A stretch of 64,000 nt of DNA from Xestospongia muta (taxonomy: Eukaryota; Porifera; Demospongiae; Haplosclerida; Petrosiidae). The stretch spans positions 4,431,827 to 4,495,826 of the forward strand of contig OY848928.1 of assembly GCA_963693285.1 (NCBI GenBank), written 5' to 3'. A program made the translations under genes and the position numbers. The notes under the pieces are model-generated. The model was not told the origin of the DNA. It made no database searches and saw only the letters and a list, made by a program, of their open reading frames with translations. Within the stretch, counting starts at the first letter, position 1, and each line of letters starts with the position of its first letter. Positions 11,973-24,377 of this stretch are shown here, piece after piece.

Positions 11973-12266
11973 TATACTAAAAATAAACTAACCTAGTATA
12001 TTTCAGTATTGTGTGTAAGTGTGTATGTATAATAATTAATATGTTTAATTAAAATCAATGTCATTTTTAACTACTCTTTCTCTTACATGCGTCCTATTAG
12101 AATTTATCATACAAATTCTGTTTTATTTCACAACATTAATTGTAATGATTATTTGACACTAAATAAAATTTAATATAATGTTAAAGATTACAACAACAGA
12201 GACAAGGGATAAAATATAATCATTCAGTCCTATAATGTATCACACACTAAATGGTCCTTGTATAGT

Positions 12267-12590
12267 CTAATGTGGTGTTTGTGGTCTTGAGGCCAGCCAT
12301 TTTGCAATATTCGACAACTGACTAACAGCCTGATAGGTTTTGTTCAGGGCTGGACACATTGTCGTAATATTGGGTACGTGGTCTTTGAGAATGTCAAGAA
12401 GAGCAAAAATTGCAAAGTCAGCATATGTCACCTGATTAGAGAAGATTGAGAATAAAGTTTGTAATATGGGTCTGCTCACCATGTTACTACGGATCCAACC
12501 TTCGGGGCAATCATTAGTCAGAGCCTTCTTTTCAAATTTTGAGAGAACAAAAGGTACTGCCATTTCTAGGATCTTCTTATGAAGTTCTGC
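12267..12590 (-). pseudogene. GST fragment (last two exons only)
   Basis: Nearly identical to exons 4 and 5 of the complete GST at 6203-6526, including the stop, but with N-to-S, K-to-M and H-to-R type changes. The interval 12590-12823 up to receptor copy C holds no N-terminal GST exons. The fragment therefore cannot encode the glutathione-binding half. It travels as part of the receptor duplication unit. Confidence 0.9.
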
Positions 12591-12822
12591 CTGGATAGGC
12601 ATGAATAGATGGACATTTGGATTGATGAATGGATGGTGATCAAGTCATCATAGTATAACAGACTACTTTCATAGGACATAGTCAACATACCATATCATGT
12701 TGATATATTAATGATGTAGTGACCAATATACTGTTATTGATATTGTCACAGTATGATTGTATAAACACCACAACACTTCTACATTGAAGGAAGTGAAGGA
12801 GACAGAGAAGGCCCAGACTATC

Positions 12823-14727
12823 ATGGCTCCCTTGTATTCTTCATTATCATTAATGCTAGTTCTATTATTGCTTTGTGGACTTTTTGATCATGGATTAACG
12901 GTAATAGATGACGTATGGAAAGTGGGAATTGCTGAATAATGGCTTGTAAATAGGTTGTTACCACAATTGATAAATACCTGTTAATGATAATGTGTTATAG
13001 TTAAATGAGCTTGGTGTGTACATGTTGTAACCATAGCAACGTCTAAAGGTACATAATTATAGTTAGAAAAATATGATGTAGTTTTGGATAATTTATTTTG
13101 GCCAGAGGAATACTGGCTCTCTTGTACAATGGAGTTTATGTGTTGTTTGTTCCACAGCAAAGTGGCTCAGGGTGTAATGTCAGTGAGTGTCTTATGTCTT
13201 GTCAAGATGGTCAGTATTATAATAATGAAATAGCACAGAATACATCAGACTGTTGTGAATTATGCAACATCAATAACACTGATCTTAGTAGTGGGAGTGG
13301 TTTCAACTGTATGTCATGTAACTAATCATGTGACAGCTGTTATGGACCTCAATCTACACAATGTTATACATGTCTTGGACCTTTTATACTTTTACGTCCA
13401 CGGATTGAGGGAGGAACTATTGTCTGTGAAGAAGATGGTCAGCTACGTGATACTTCTTTAGATGTTGTCCAATGTGTTGATAGTTGTCCATATGGATTTA
13501 TACTCAATATCACAACAATGGAATGTGTCTGTGCAAACCAGTTTTACCGGAATGGTTCGTTGTGTGAGGAGTGTATTAGTTTCTGTGAGTATTGTGTCAA
13601 TGGTACTCAGGCTGGATGTCTGCAGTGTGGTGGAGTCCAATATGAAGGACAATGTTTGGGAGAATGTCCTCAAAATACTTATAATGTCAGCAGAGTGTGT
13701 CTACCTCCCAGTACACCAAAGTATGTATTTTAGTGAATTATAAACTAATTTACTTGATCAAACCATCTTAATATGTGGTATAGTTATTAAAATCTACTCA
13801 CTTTTCTTTTTATTGAACATCTCATTTGTTTGTTGTTCATTTTTTCATTTATCTATCCATTTACCCATTTATCTATCCATTTACCCATTTATCTGTCCAT
13901 TTACCATTTATTTGTCCATTTACCCATTTATTTGTCCATTTACCCATTTATCTATCCATTTACCCATTTATCTATCCATTAGGCTCAAATTAAGTCTAGG
14001 TGCAATTATTGCAATAATTGCAGCAATAGGTGCAGCAATAGTCATCTTTTCTCTGTTGATGATAATAGTCGTTTGTGTTTGTGCTTGCAAGTGGAAATCA
14101 AAGAGAGATGAGGTAATGTTGCTCATTAGTCAGGAGCTGATTGATTGGAGATGATCAGTGATAGTACAATTGCTTTATGTTGATATATGTTTTCACAGAA
14201 CATCACCATTTATATAGCACTGACATTCAGTCTATATAGACCCATTAGTAGTAAATGGTAGATATTCTACTACTAGTCAACTGACAGACTGTTATTTTTT
14301 GTGTACACTTTAAATGTGTTGTCCAAAATTAGTTATTGACAGTATAATAGATTGGTTACTGACAGTATGATAGATTGGTTATTGACAGTATAATAGATTG
14401 GTTATTGACAGTATAATAGATTGGTTATTGACAGTATAATAGATTAGTTATTGACAGTATGATAGATTGGTTATTGACAGTATAATAGATAATGTTAAAG
14501 TTTAGCTCCTAGCTATCTATGTACTTCTATCATGTTTTAATGTAACCTCTTGTTAAGTACTCTGATTGTGTTAACACAAGATGTGTATTCTTGTTCTTGT
14601 AGTTGACTGTATCAGAGTGTTTCAAGAAAGCAACACACACTATTAATCTTAATAAATTTAAGAGAACTGTGAGGCCAGCTGAGGGATACGAGAGTATGGT
14701 ATGGAAATACATGATAAGTGTATGGAT

Positions 14728-14767
<40 letters not shown>

Positions 14768-14969
14768 GGAAATAGGTCCAACTTCCTCTCAATTTACAAC
14801 CCTACCTCAAGAAGCACATGATGAAGAAAATGAAAATGTTGTCTATGGTAATGCAGGAGCAGGAGAAGAAAAAGAAGAACAGGAATTCTTTGTTGAGTTT
14901 CCTGCGGATTTCAACAGGCCACCTATTTTTAGCAGAGCGATACATCCATCATCTCATGTAGATCAGTAG
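12823..14969 (+). pseudogene. Furin-repeat receptor copy C, disrupted
   Basis: Exons correspond to 12823-12900, 13158-13720, 13983-14112, 14603-14698 and 14769-14969. The second exon has the same length as in copy A, but a TAA at 13323-13325 replaces a TCA serine codon after 81 codons, inside the cysteine-rich region. The fourth exon lost about 36 nt at its start. The last exon lacks two internal pieces relative to copy A, including the whole YVDP block. The tail breaks off after SSHVD at about 14963 and runs into antisense GST sequence, with TAG at 14967. If translated it would give only a short secreted fragment. The splice sites look intact. Confidence 0.88.
14330..14492 (+). repeat. 23-bp minisatellite in receptor C intron (~7 units)
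   Basis: Same repeat family as in copies A and B, with the fewest units. Confidence 0.93.
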
Positions 14970-15045
14970 TCAGAGCTTTCTTTTCAAATTTTGAGAGAAC
15001 AAAATGTACTGCTGTTTCTAGGATCTTCTTATGAAATTCTACCTG
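14966..15045 (-). pseudogene. GST exon-4 remnant fused to the receptor C tail
   Basis: About 80 bp match the penultimate GST exon (caaattttgagagaacaaaa, aggatcttcttatga) in antisense, starting exactly where receptor copy C homology stops. This is a deletion or recombination junction. Confidence 0.85.
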
Positions 15046-15581
15046 TCTGTTTGTCTTTTAGTCTGTATATCTTTTTGTCTGTCTGTAGAACGTTTTATGA
15101 AGTTTGAGTGATATGTCCTTGTTATTGTGACTTTAATATTACTGTTCTTAATTGTTGCATTAATTTAAAAAAAAATTGTAATTATTATTGTCCCTTGGTC
15201 TATTAGTACATTCATGTTAATTAATGAACTTTTTAAAGTTTTATTGCAGACTTTAACAACATTTCTGAGTGTTAAAATTATAATCTCTAGTTTTTTTAAC
15301 AATATTTCTTTTTTAACAATATTTTTAACAATAAGTTTTGTTATTACTTCAGAATATTTTTGTTGTGTTTATATTGAGTTATTTTTAGTTTTGTTTTTTA
15401 TTCTATTTTTGATTATTAATTGAAAATAATGTTAATTTATCATTTAACGTATTTGTTGTTTGTTTAAAAGTTTAGGGTTCAGTACTCCCACAAAATATCA
15501 ATAAATTGAATGAGATCCATATAGACAGCATAACAGCACAATCAATGAATCTCATTAAAATGTCCCCAAGCAACTTAAAAA
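15046..15581. other. T-rich intergenic region, no gene seen
   Basis: Runs of T and A with no supported exon. It holds the MED1 3' flank. An apparent frame at 15214-15423 is a low-complexity Phe/Ile/Leu string from T-rich DNA and is not taken as coding. Confidence 0.6.
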
Positions 15582-18500
15582 TTAATCTACTCTCTTTCTT
15601 TTACTCCCTGCTACCAATCCACCAACATTAGACACTTCTCCCACTTCCATAGGGTCACATGACACATCACATGATCTCAGTTCTTTGTCAAATTGCACAA
15701 GAGCACTTTGGTGATCTTTGACGATAGCTGCAACTGATGGAGGTAATACCTTTGTAGGTCTACTTAATAATGTGTGGAGTGTAACAGGAATTGACAAGCA
15801 TCTAGAGTAGTAACCATAATGTTACCATGGTAACCACCCCTTCTCGTCTTACCTTGCTAAGACTTTGTTAAGTACGACAGACTGTTCCAGTGGACCATTG
15901 TTTACATGTAAACGAGCTTTGGGCTGTGTGGGCTGTCCATTAATGTCTTGTGGAATCAGAAACTCAACTACAATTAATGAGGGGGCGGTTGATGAATGGG
16001 TGTGGCTTATGATGTGTAATACCTCTAAGAGAAGTCGTTCCTCCTTTTGTGTTCAATAACTTTGTCGTTATAGCAACCATTTCAGGAGGCTGTGTCGTCA
16101 CATGAAAGGAATAATCTTGACTCTGACTTAGTTCATCTGACTCTAAATGGACAACTAGTAAATGAAAATAGATGTATGGTTTTAAAACTAACGAGAGATG
16201 GTGGGACTGGTCTTTTTCTTTCTCATCAAACAGCTTCTAAACAACTCATTATAGACCAGTTGTTGCCGTAACAACTAGATATTAAAACAATAGACAGTGT
16301 TATTATAATAAACTCACATGTATAATTTTGACAACATGCATTGGCTGTGTGAATGGTACTTTACGATTTGGCAATAATACTCCTCGATGAGAAGGAACAA
16401 CCTCAATGGATGGATCCCCTATACCAGTATACTCATGAACTTGACCTGGTAGATACTAAAGTGAAACAAAGAAAGAATAGATATTAAGATGGAAAAAAGT
16501 GGGTGTGGTTTCGCACTATGGTGTGTTTAGAGTTCGGTGTGGTCATAATTGAGTCCTATATAAAAGGATGAAAGCGTGTTTAGTTGTTGTTGTTGCTATG
16601 ACAACAACCTTATTTTCTAGCAGAATCAGTTGGTTGATATGAGGATTTGACAACGGAGGTAGACTTTGATCTGTAAATGGATGAATGAATAAAACTGAAT
16701 GGATCAATGAATATAAAAATAGATTAATAAATATAAAGAGGATTAGTGAATGGATGAATGAATTAAAAGAATAAATAAAATAAACAGATAATAAATGAAG
16801 CTTTGATAAGAAGAGAAAATGGATTGATGTGTTAAAGAATGGATGGATGTATCAACTAATTTGCCACTAACCAGTCCCATAAACAGTTTGTTGTAATTTT
16901 TCCATTATACCAGCACATACAGGTATGTCAACATTAAGACATAGCACAAGAGTTATTGGTAATAAGACAGAGTTTTGTTCAGAGATAGGTTGAAATGATG
17001 GCTGAGATCGACTACAAACAGAAAATAACAAGAAGTCTATCAATCTTTTGTCTATGATCTCTGACTGTCTGTCTAAACCGTCTGTTTGTCTGTCTGTCTG
17101 TCTAAACCATCTGACTATCTGTCTGTATGTCTGTCTGTTTGACAAACAAACGTTTGTTAAACAAACTTAAAAAGAAACACGCAACCATAAGAGATAAAAT
17201 CAATCAAAAAATTTCATTATTTACTTGAATAGATGAGGGTCTGTTGGTAGGCGATATAGTTGAGTACTTCGTTCAACTAAGACCTTAGCAGACACACCCA
17301 CAGTTTCAGGTAGACTTTCTGTAAAGAGAACTTCAAAGTGAAATGAAACAGTTTATATCTAACCTCTCTTGTCATCATGAAGAACAGTATGCTCTAATGC
17401 ATCATATGGAGTTATAAAGAAAGTTAGCTGCATCGGCAGACCTAATTAAGATAACACAATCACATGACAAGTCACATGACCTGTGTACCAGCTCTACGAG
17501 GAGTCAGATAACCCAGATGATTTGATAAGATAGTATCCGAAATACCTTTAGGTTTAGGGGCACTAAAGAACTATCATAATAAAACACAACATAACAAGTA
17601 TACCTTGCATTGATGGTTTGCAATACATTTTCAATAGCATACACTACTTTCAGTAGCAAAAGAGATTTATCTTGACTAGAGGGTTAAAAATATGTAAGAT
17701 CAAATGTATTATTAGTTCATTCACAAAGTGCCATTTATTGCTATAACTAAAACCGTTAGCAATGTCAAAACTGCTTAATTTCCATTCATAATTTGCATGT
17801 TTACTAAAAATCAATTCCTACTTAAAATTAAAGTTTAAAGAATATGACAATGTTGTTGTAATTTCTTTTGATTTCAGAGCTTTATCTATCTTTTTTTCTA
17901 TTCATCCATCCATTCATCCATTCATCCATCCATTCATTCATCCATTCATCCATCCATCCATCCATTCATCCATCCATCCATCCATTCATCCATCCATTCA
18001 TTCATCCATTCATCCATCCATCAATTAATTCATCTATCCATCAATTAATTCATCCATCCATTAACTTACCCACTTATTTGACTAAACATGTCAACCAATG
18101 CCTTCACATGAACCTCAAATTTAGGATAGTCATATTGTCGTAGCAAAGAAACAAGTAATTCTGAATTCTATTAATAGAACAATATACATGTATTATATAA
18201 TTCTATTAATAGAACAATATACATGTATTATATAATTCTATTAATAGAACAATATACATGTTTATATAATTCTATTAATAGAACAATACACTTGTATTAT
18301 ATAATCTATTAATAGAACAATATACATTTATTATAATTCTATTAATAGAACTATATACTTGTATTATATAATTCTATTAATAAAAAGACACTTCTATTAT
18401 ATAATTCTATTAATAGAACAATACACTTGTATCATATAATTCTATTAATAAAAAGACACTTCTATTATATAATTCTACTAATAGAACAATATACATGTAT

Positions 18501-19295
18501 TATATATGAAATATTAAAATAAAGATATAAGGAGAGAACAAACCTGAGGATTATCTTGACCCAATACAAGACTAGTTGATATAACACGTCCATTATCATC
18601 AATACACACTTCAATATAAAAAGATTCACTACTCAAATAGCAACATATGCTATGTGATGTTGAACGTTGGTTTGTAAATGTTAATCTATAGGAAATGAGA
18701 GAGATAAATTAATTACAAATAATTTTTGTACACCATTCTCAAAATAATTATATGTAACATTTAGAATTTATTATACATAATTTAAACTAATCACACACAA
18801 TTTTGAATTAATCACACACAATTTTGAACCAATCATACACAATTTGAACAGATCAAATCCTTAAACTGAATATCAGAATTGAAAATACACAATTTGTTAT
18901 ATTCAAAATGTGTTAACTCACCCAAACTTTGAAGCTATATATTGTAGTCTCTGTTGAATACCTGCTAAACTAGGATCTATACTGAGGACCTCACACATTA
19001 TCACGTGATGTAATTACTGGCATACCTCGTACTTCCTCTTGAAGACGAACTATTACTTCTTTCAGTCTGCGCCGAACTTCATTTTGCTGGGGCTTAATAA
19101 TTGGATAAACAAAATCACGTGATTATAAATCTACATCACATGATTAACTTGTGGTACCTGTACATTTGGTGTAGTAGCTGTTGTTGTGGGTGGAGTAGTT
19201 GTAGTCTGCTGTCTGATTTGTTGTGCTTGTGCACACTTTGTTCTGATAGATTCTGCAAGTTCTCTAATACGTGATTCTTCAGATATCGTTGCCAT
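15582..19295 (-). CDS. MED1: Mediator complex subunit 1, conserved domain only
   Basis: Mediator subunit linking transcription factors to RNA polymerase II. Start ATG at 19295 ([18 protein letters not shown]); stop TAA at 15582-15584. Roughly 14 exons, near 19150-19295, 19022-19090, 18900-18990, 18545-18690, 18069-18165, 17605-17690, 17495-17565, 17365-17440, 17225-17320, 16870-17010, 16605-16671, 16310-16455, 16190-16280, 16040-16150, 15852-15975 and 15582-15797. Landmarks match animal MED1: [52 protein letters not shown] and [10 protein letters not shown]. The protein ends soon after the Med1 domain with GSKRKRVD, so the long disordered C-terminus with LxxLL nuclear-receptor boxes of vertebrates is absent. 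It shares a 172-bp divergent promoter with LTV1. Confidence 0.9.
17885..18062. repeat. ATCC-type repeat in MED1 intron
   Basis: Catccattcatcc repeats on the plus strand, so GGATG on the MED1 sense strand, starting a few bases after the donor at about 18068. Confidence 0.88.
18165..18505. repeat. ~37-bp tandem repeat in MED1 intron (~9 units)
   Basis: Units built on ATTCTATTAATAGAACAATA followed by a TACATGTATTATATA-like half. TTCTATTAATAGAA is itself an inverted repeat, so each unit can fold. Confidence 0.88.
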
Positions 19296-19467
19296 TGTTT
19301 ACTCCAATTAGTGCTCACTTTTGTCCATATTACTATTATTACTATTATAACAACAAAATAATAAAGACAGAGAGTATACGGAGTAGAATTAATTCCATTG
19401 TATTTGTGAACAAATTTCAGAATGTTTCCGTTCACTCCCGTAAACGTACACGTGGTGTTGTTTTATC
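19296..19467. promoter_or_regulatory. Divergent promoter between MED1 and LTV1
   Basis: Only 172 bp separate the two start codons, so both 5' UTRs and core promoters must lie here. No TATA box is obvious at a fixed distance. Confidence 0.6.
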
Positions 19468-21356
19468 ATGGCAAGTACTCAAAGTCAAATTTGAACAGTA
19501 TGGTTAACGTAATTTATATCTCTAGGGTCGTAAAAAGAAGCCATTTATTGACAAGAAAAATGCAATCACTTTCAATTTGGTACATCGAAGTCAGAAGGAT
19601 CCTCTTATTGACGAAAATGAGCATGGGCAGATGGTTCTAGCTGCTAATACTGATGTAGGTATCATGATAATCTGTTATTATCTCATATATTATTGTTATA
19701 TTATTACTATATTATTGTTATATTATTGCTATATTACAGGTTGCATGTTTATCACATGAGGATCAACAAAAAGAGCAACAAAAATACGGAATATTTTTCA
19801 AAGACGAGTACAATTATCTTCAACATTTGAAAGAGCCTTCCTCAACTCAACCAGTTGTACTAGATGTTAAAGACAAGGTGTACAGTAAAGATATATTGTT
19901 TGTATATTATTCCATTTTTGCTTGTTTGCTTCATCTAAGACTTGTTAGAGTAGATAAGTTAATAGCAATGTATCATCATTTAAATACTTAGCATACTAGT
20001 TACTAATAAAAATAATTTATCTTTTCAGCTAACATCTAGTCTTCCAGCTGAGTTATTTGGCTCGGAGGTAAAGACAGTTGGAATAGATTTGGAAAAAGTT
20101 GTACCTCTCTCTGGTAAGGAACATTATTAAAATATGGTATCCATTATTATAAATAGGTCCTCAACTAAGTTGGGACCCAGATGTTGTAGCTGCTCTTGAT
20201 GATGAGGAAATTAAGGAAGAAAGTGATGAAGAACATTTAGAAGATGATTTTGTATTACTAGTAAGTTGATTTGATGGATGGATGAATGGAGTGATGGATA
20301 AATAGAGGGACACATGGATGGATGGATGGATGGATGGACAGATAGATATATAAATAGGTATGAGAATGGATAGATGGATGAATAACAAATGATAAATATT
20401 TGAGCTCTGTCATGTGTTGCATTCAGGCTAATGGCGGAGAACCTGGTTTACCTGTTTACATACGAGAAGATTGTGACCCCACCCATGAACTATTAGAGCC
20501 ATGGTGGATGGACAGAGGAGATTATAAACTCCACCCATTATCACATGACTTGTGCCAATCAGACTATGACAAAGAGAGGAGAGGGGAGTACGAGAGTGCT
20601 AGTCCCGATCCTTCAGATATGACAAGTGATAACAAGTCTTTTAAATTTACAGAATATTCTCTTAGTTCGTCTGTCGTACCACGTAGTGAAGGTCAGTCCT
20701 ATTGAAACAAACTGCTTTAAATAATCTCAATTAATTTTTTAATGATGTATTTTACTTTTATAACTGTTCTGTTTGTCTCATATTGTAGGACTCACGTTGT
20801 TAGATGAGAAGTTTGAAGAAGTAAGTAGCTAGCTACTTATGAGAAATTATGAAAGTGAACTTAGAATGATGTAATAATTGTGTAGTTTTCTAAACAGCAC
20901 TTAATGTTATAATACTTTATATTGTAAGTATATATATATCACTAGCCTTGGTACTGTTTATCGTAGTAGAGTTAGTCTGCTCAGCTACAAAGTGTATGTC
21001 TTAATGTTTTACTAATTTAATACACTATCTAAATTTACAATAAATTAGTCTTAATAATTTAATTAAAAGACATTCGTTTGTGAACATGTACATGTAATTG
21101 TGTGAGGGAGTGATAGTCTCTAGACAGTTGTATGATCAATGTTCTAATCTGCTGTAAACTTTGCAGAATATGTATGTACAATGTGATATTACTCTCTCTC
21201 TCTCTAGTTCATGCTGGAATATGAGGATCATCAAATTGGTCCTCTGGAAGAGACTGAAAGAGACGGAGTTAAAGGAGAAACAGAGGACATACTCCTCAAA
21301 TCAGCTATAGATGAATTTTCACATAAACATGAATCGACTACCACAAGGTCATTATT

Positions 21357-21427
<71 letters not shown>

Positions 21428-22077
21428 CACATACAAGGTATATTATATTGTTCTATAGTTTGTCCCTAGTTGAGAAAATGAAGGAGGTCCGTATAGTAGA
21501 AGAAAATTATGATGATGAACAAGTTATAGAAGAAGATACAGTTCAGTTGGAGGGTGACCAACAATGGGACTGTGAAAGCATCTTGTCAACTTATTCCAAT
21601 TTGTATAATCATCCAACTCTAATTAAGGAGCCTCCCCGACAAAAGGTTAATGATGCAAAGAGTTATCATTTAAAATTGAAATTACTGTTTCTATGATAAT
21701 TGTAGATTCATCTATCAAGAAAAACTGGTTTACCATTACCAGACAAACTAGATGATGACACGGAACGTATTAGCCTATGCTCTACAGGTAAGTCCATTTA
21801 GTTAGCTCCTCCCCCTCTGACCACACCCACTACTAGTATCACAAGCATCTACCCATCGTCCAAGAAATGAGACTCCAGAAGAGAGACGTTTAAGAAAACA
21901 AGCTATTAAAGAAGAAAGAAGGGTTAGCGTTGTCATGTGATAAGTCTTGACCACACCCACTCTTTATAACAGGTCAAACGATGTGACAAAAAAGCTACAC
22001 GTTTGGCATTTAAAAAGGAACAACTGATTATGGAGAGACAACTTATAAGTAACCCTCGGACCACACCCATGGTATAG
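19468..22077 (+). CDS. LTV1: LTV1, 40S ribosome biogenesis factor
   Basis: Nuclear and cytoplasmic assembly factor for the 40S subunit. Twelve exons: 19468-19470, 19526-19654, 19740-19877, 20029-20113, 20157-20260, 20427-20691, 20789-20820, 21208-21347, 21459-21645, 21706-21787, 21846-21922 and 21973-22077, giving 448 aa in frame. Landmarks match the family: GRKKKPFIDKKNAITFNLVH, YLQHLKEP, SWDPDVVAALDDEE, FTEYSLSSSV, WDCESILSTYSNLYNHP, SRKTGLPL and the basic C-terminal helix RLRKQAIKEERR. The first exon is just the ATG. It is followed by a GC-AG intron (donor GCAAGT at 19471) that restores MGRKKKPF; a 23-nt GT-AG intron after a second ATG at 19499 is the alternative. The last codons before the stop read through a CCACACCCA word. 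Confidence 0.93.
20268..20385 (+). repeat. GGAT-type repeat after LTV1 donor
   Basis: Gatggatggatgaatgg repeats on the sense strand begin about 8 bases after the donor at 20260. Confidence 0.85.
21350..21424 (+). repeat. Compound (TG)n(AG)n microsatellite in LTV1 intron
   Basis: A GT run followed by a GA run of about 60 bp in the intron 21348-21458. Here the purine strand is the sense strand, unlike the (CT)n tracts at acceptors. Confidence 0.9.
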
Positions 22078-22304
22078 TACATGTAAACTTATATATGTTT
22101 GTGTGTGGAGATATAAATTCTATATTAATTTTTAATGATGTTATTATATTATAAATGAGATTTACTAATTTTGAGATGGTAATAAGTCAAAATTATAATG
22201 AATAAATAAAAAAAGGAAAAATAAATAAATTTTACTATCCTATAGTAATATGTATTTGATTGCTAATATAATTATAACAATCATTACACATAAATATATA
22301 TAGT

Positions 22305-22680
22305 TTATAAACATTGAGGATTTCTACTTGCCCATTCCATGTCCAGTAAAAACCCTTTTCGACTTATGGCCATGCTTAATGTTGTAACAATATGCATTAA
22401 GGTATGTCCATTAAATATATAATCTAATTTTCCTGGAAACCATCTCTCAGGAATGTGTAGTGCATTCATTATAGCAGCTGGTCCACAAAAAGCCTCCATC
22501 ATTATGTAATAGATGTAGGTCTTGTGGTGACCACACCCATATTTTGATAGTCTAACAAGGAGAATAACGATACGAAATATATATTGCAGAGTGAAAGCCT
22601 TTGTACGTGTTTTCTTAGTTTTAGCAGCAAGAAGGAATGAAACAACACTGAAAGAGACAATGAGATAGCTAATGATGGCT

Positions 22681-22713
<33 letters not shown>

Positions 22714-23769
22714 GAGAGAGAGAGAGAGTGAAACTATTGTGTTGTGGAAACCACATAAGACCATTTCCTCATTAGGTATATGGTTACCAGTACTTACCAC
22801 AATTATTATAGTAGAGACAGATTGACAGAACATATAAACACATCTAGTAATTCCTTGTAGGGTTTATAATTTTATGTAGAGAGGTCAAATAATGAACTTT
22901 GTGTGTTTGACTAAGTTGTTAAACCATGTAGTTGTCATTGTAATGTTTGTTTAACAACACACTAACATTGGTACATTAATACAACCTTCGCATTTATATT
23001 GCACTGTGTAACATCATTGGGAGGTTAAATTTGGCAATTTGGTAAACTTGCATCAATAAAAATTTTTCATTTGTTATCACAAACTGCTAAATTTGTTCCT
23101 ATAATTGGTTGTTTTCAGTATTAACCAACCCAGTATAAATTCGGTAGTATCTCTTATTTAATTTAATGAGAAATCTATAAGTTATTCTATGTATACTTAG
23201 TTAAGAAACATTCTTTAATTTTCTCAATGATTTAACTTACCCATTACTTGGAGTCTTGGATAACAGTAAAGAGTTGTATAAATAATATGTAATTCTCCAA
23301 ATGACGTCATGATCCATATTCCAAGTACATCAATTTTTAACATAATCTGATAAGTTTTGGGTCCATTTTTGTGACACATGAACAAATGGTAGATAATGCT
23401 GAGAGCAAATGGTAAAGAAGTTGTTATGTAATCAATGATAATGAATAAATTAACGATTGTCCATTGATCCGTTGGCCAAATTTGAGAATATTGATAGAAT
23501 GAAAAGATAAAATAGCTAAAACCGATGACTGTGTGTGAGTAAGAGAGAGAGAGAGAGAGCAGAATCAGGTGATTTCAGACCTTTTGTTGTGGTTACAAGC
23601 CCCACCTATAAAACTTACTATGACTGTAGATGTTGAAGCTCTCATTATGCCAATAACAGAGACTGTTTATGCACTGTCTGGAGTTCATGGGTTTTCTATA
23701 ACCAGTAAGAATATAAGGATTGAATTGAAGGTGCTCAGGAAGATCCTGTAACTTCACGAGAGCTGTCAT
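22305..23769 (-). CDS. PAQR family seven-helix membrane receptor
   Basis: Progestin/adipoQ receptor family (hemolysin III-like fold with zinc-binding His/Asp). Exons 23619-23769, 23241-23528 and 22305-22678 give 270 aa in frame. Landmarks are NPYILTGYRKP and SLCYWHNESFNIYSH near the N-terminus, SIIYHLFMCH and LKIDVLGIW in the middle, and IPERWFPGKLDYIFNGHTLM with HIVTT near the end; together they keep the family His and Asp positions. The acceptor at 22679 lies after a CT tract and was chosen because it keeps frame and adds a hydrophobic helix (AIISYLIVSFSVVSFLLA). Which PAQR subgroup it belongs to is not clear; a short PAQR3/4-like type is possible. It converges on LTV1 (227 bp between stops). 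Confidence 0.88.
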
Positions 23770-24039
23770 ATTTAGTGAGAGCTATGAATATTGACAGTAG
23801 TGCGTTAACAAGAAACATGGCCGTGCTTAATAAGGAAATGACGTAATATTCGTAATTTCTATAAACCAGAAAAATAATTATAATTATAAGACATCGCACG
23901 CACAAAGGAAGTAAACAGTTGCCAATGGTTAGTTGCTGGAATAAAATCTTCTGTCTAGTCTGCAAGAACCTTCTACTCTGCTAGTCTCAGTTGTCCTTGC
24001 TTGTCTCTTGTACTTGGAGCCATATCAGTGGCAGTCATC

Positions 24040-24377
24040 ATGAGCTCTGTACCCTTCTATGCTATAAACACCTCAACAAGATCATATGATAGTCCCAAGA
24101 ACAGAAAATTATTAAGTCCTCCACCACCTCAGCAGGCACTGCAAAGTAAGTCTGCCTGCAATAGCATGTCACATTTTAAACCTCTCTCTTTATTTCTCTC
24201 TCTCTCTCTCTCTCTCTCTCCCCTGTAGATGAAGAACGTGTTCGAAGTTCATCCTTTACCAGTGCATCCTTATATAACGTACAGAAATTGGAAATAACTA
24301 ATAAACAAAGGGCAGGTTCTTTCAGCAACTATTTACAAAAAGATTTGAAACATACTCTGGATCCCTTTCGTCAATAA
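24040..24377 (+). CDS. Small protein of unknown function
   Basis: Two exons, 24040-24145 and 24229-24377, give 84 aa. The intron ends in a (CT)n tract and GTAG. The protein starts MSSVPFYAINTSTRSYDSP, has a PPPPQQ run, and ends with a Ser/Lys-rich stretch closing in LKHTLDPFRQ. No signal peptide or membrane segment, and no family recognised. It diverges from PAQR with 270 bp between starts. A further 5' exon is possible because an acceptor-like GCAG lies just upstream of the ATG. Confidence 0.5.

Noticed and set aside
15214..15423. Possible small membrane protein next to MED1
   Set aside because: Low-complexity Phe/Ile/Leu from T-rich sequence, no homologue recognised and no splice signals.
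22305..22502. PAQR last exon starting at the internal MMEAF
   Set aside because: The frame continues upstream through FTLQYIFRIVILLVRL to an acceptor at 22679; the internal Met is not the start.
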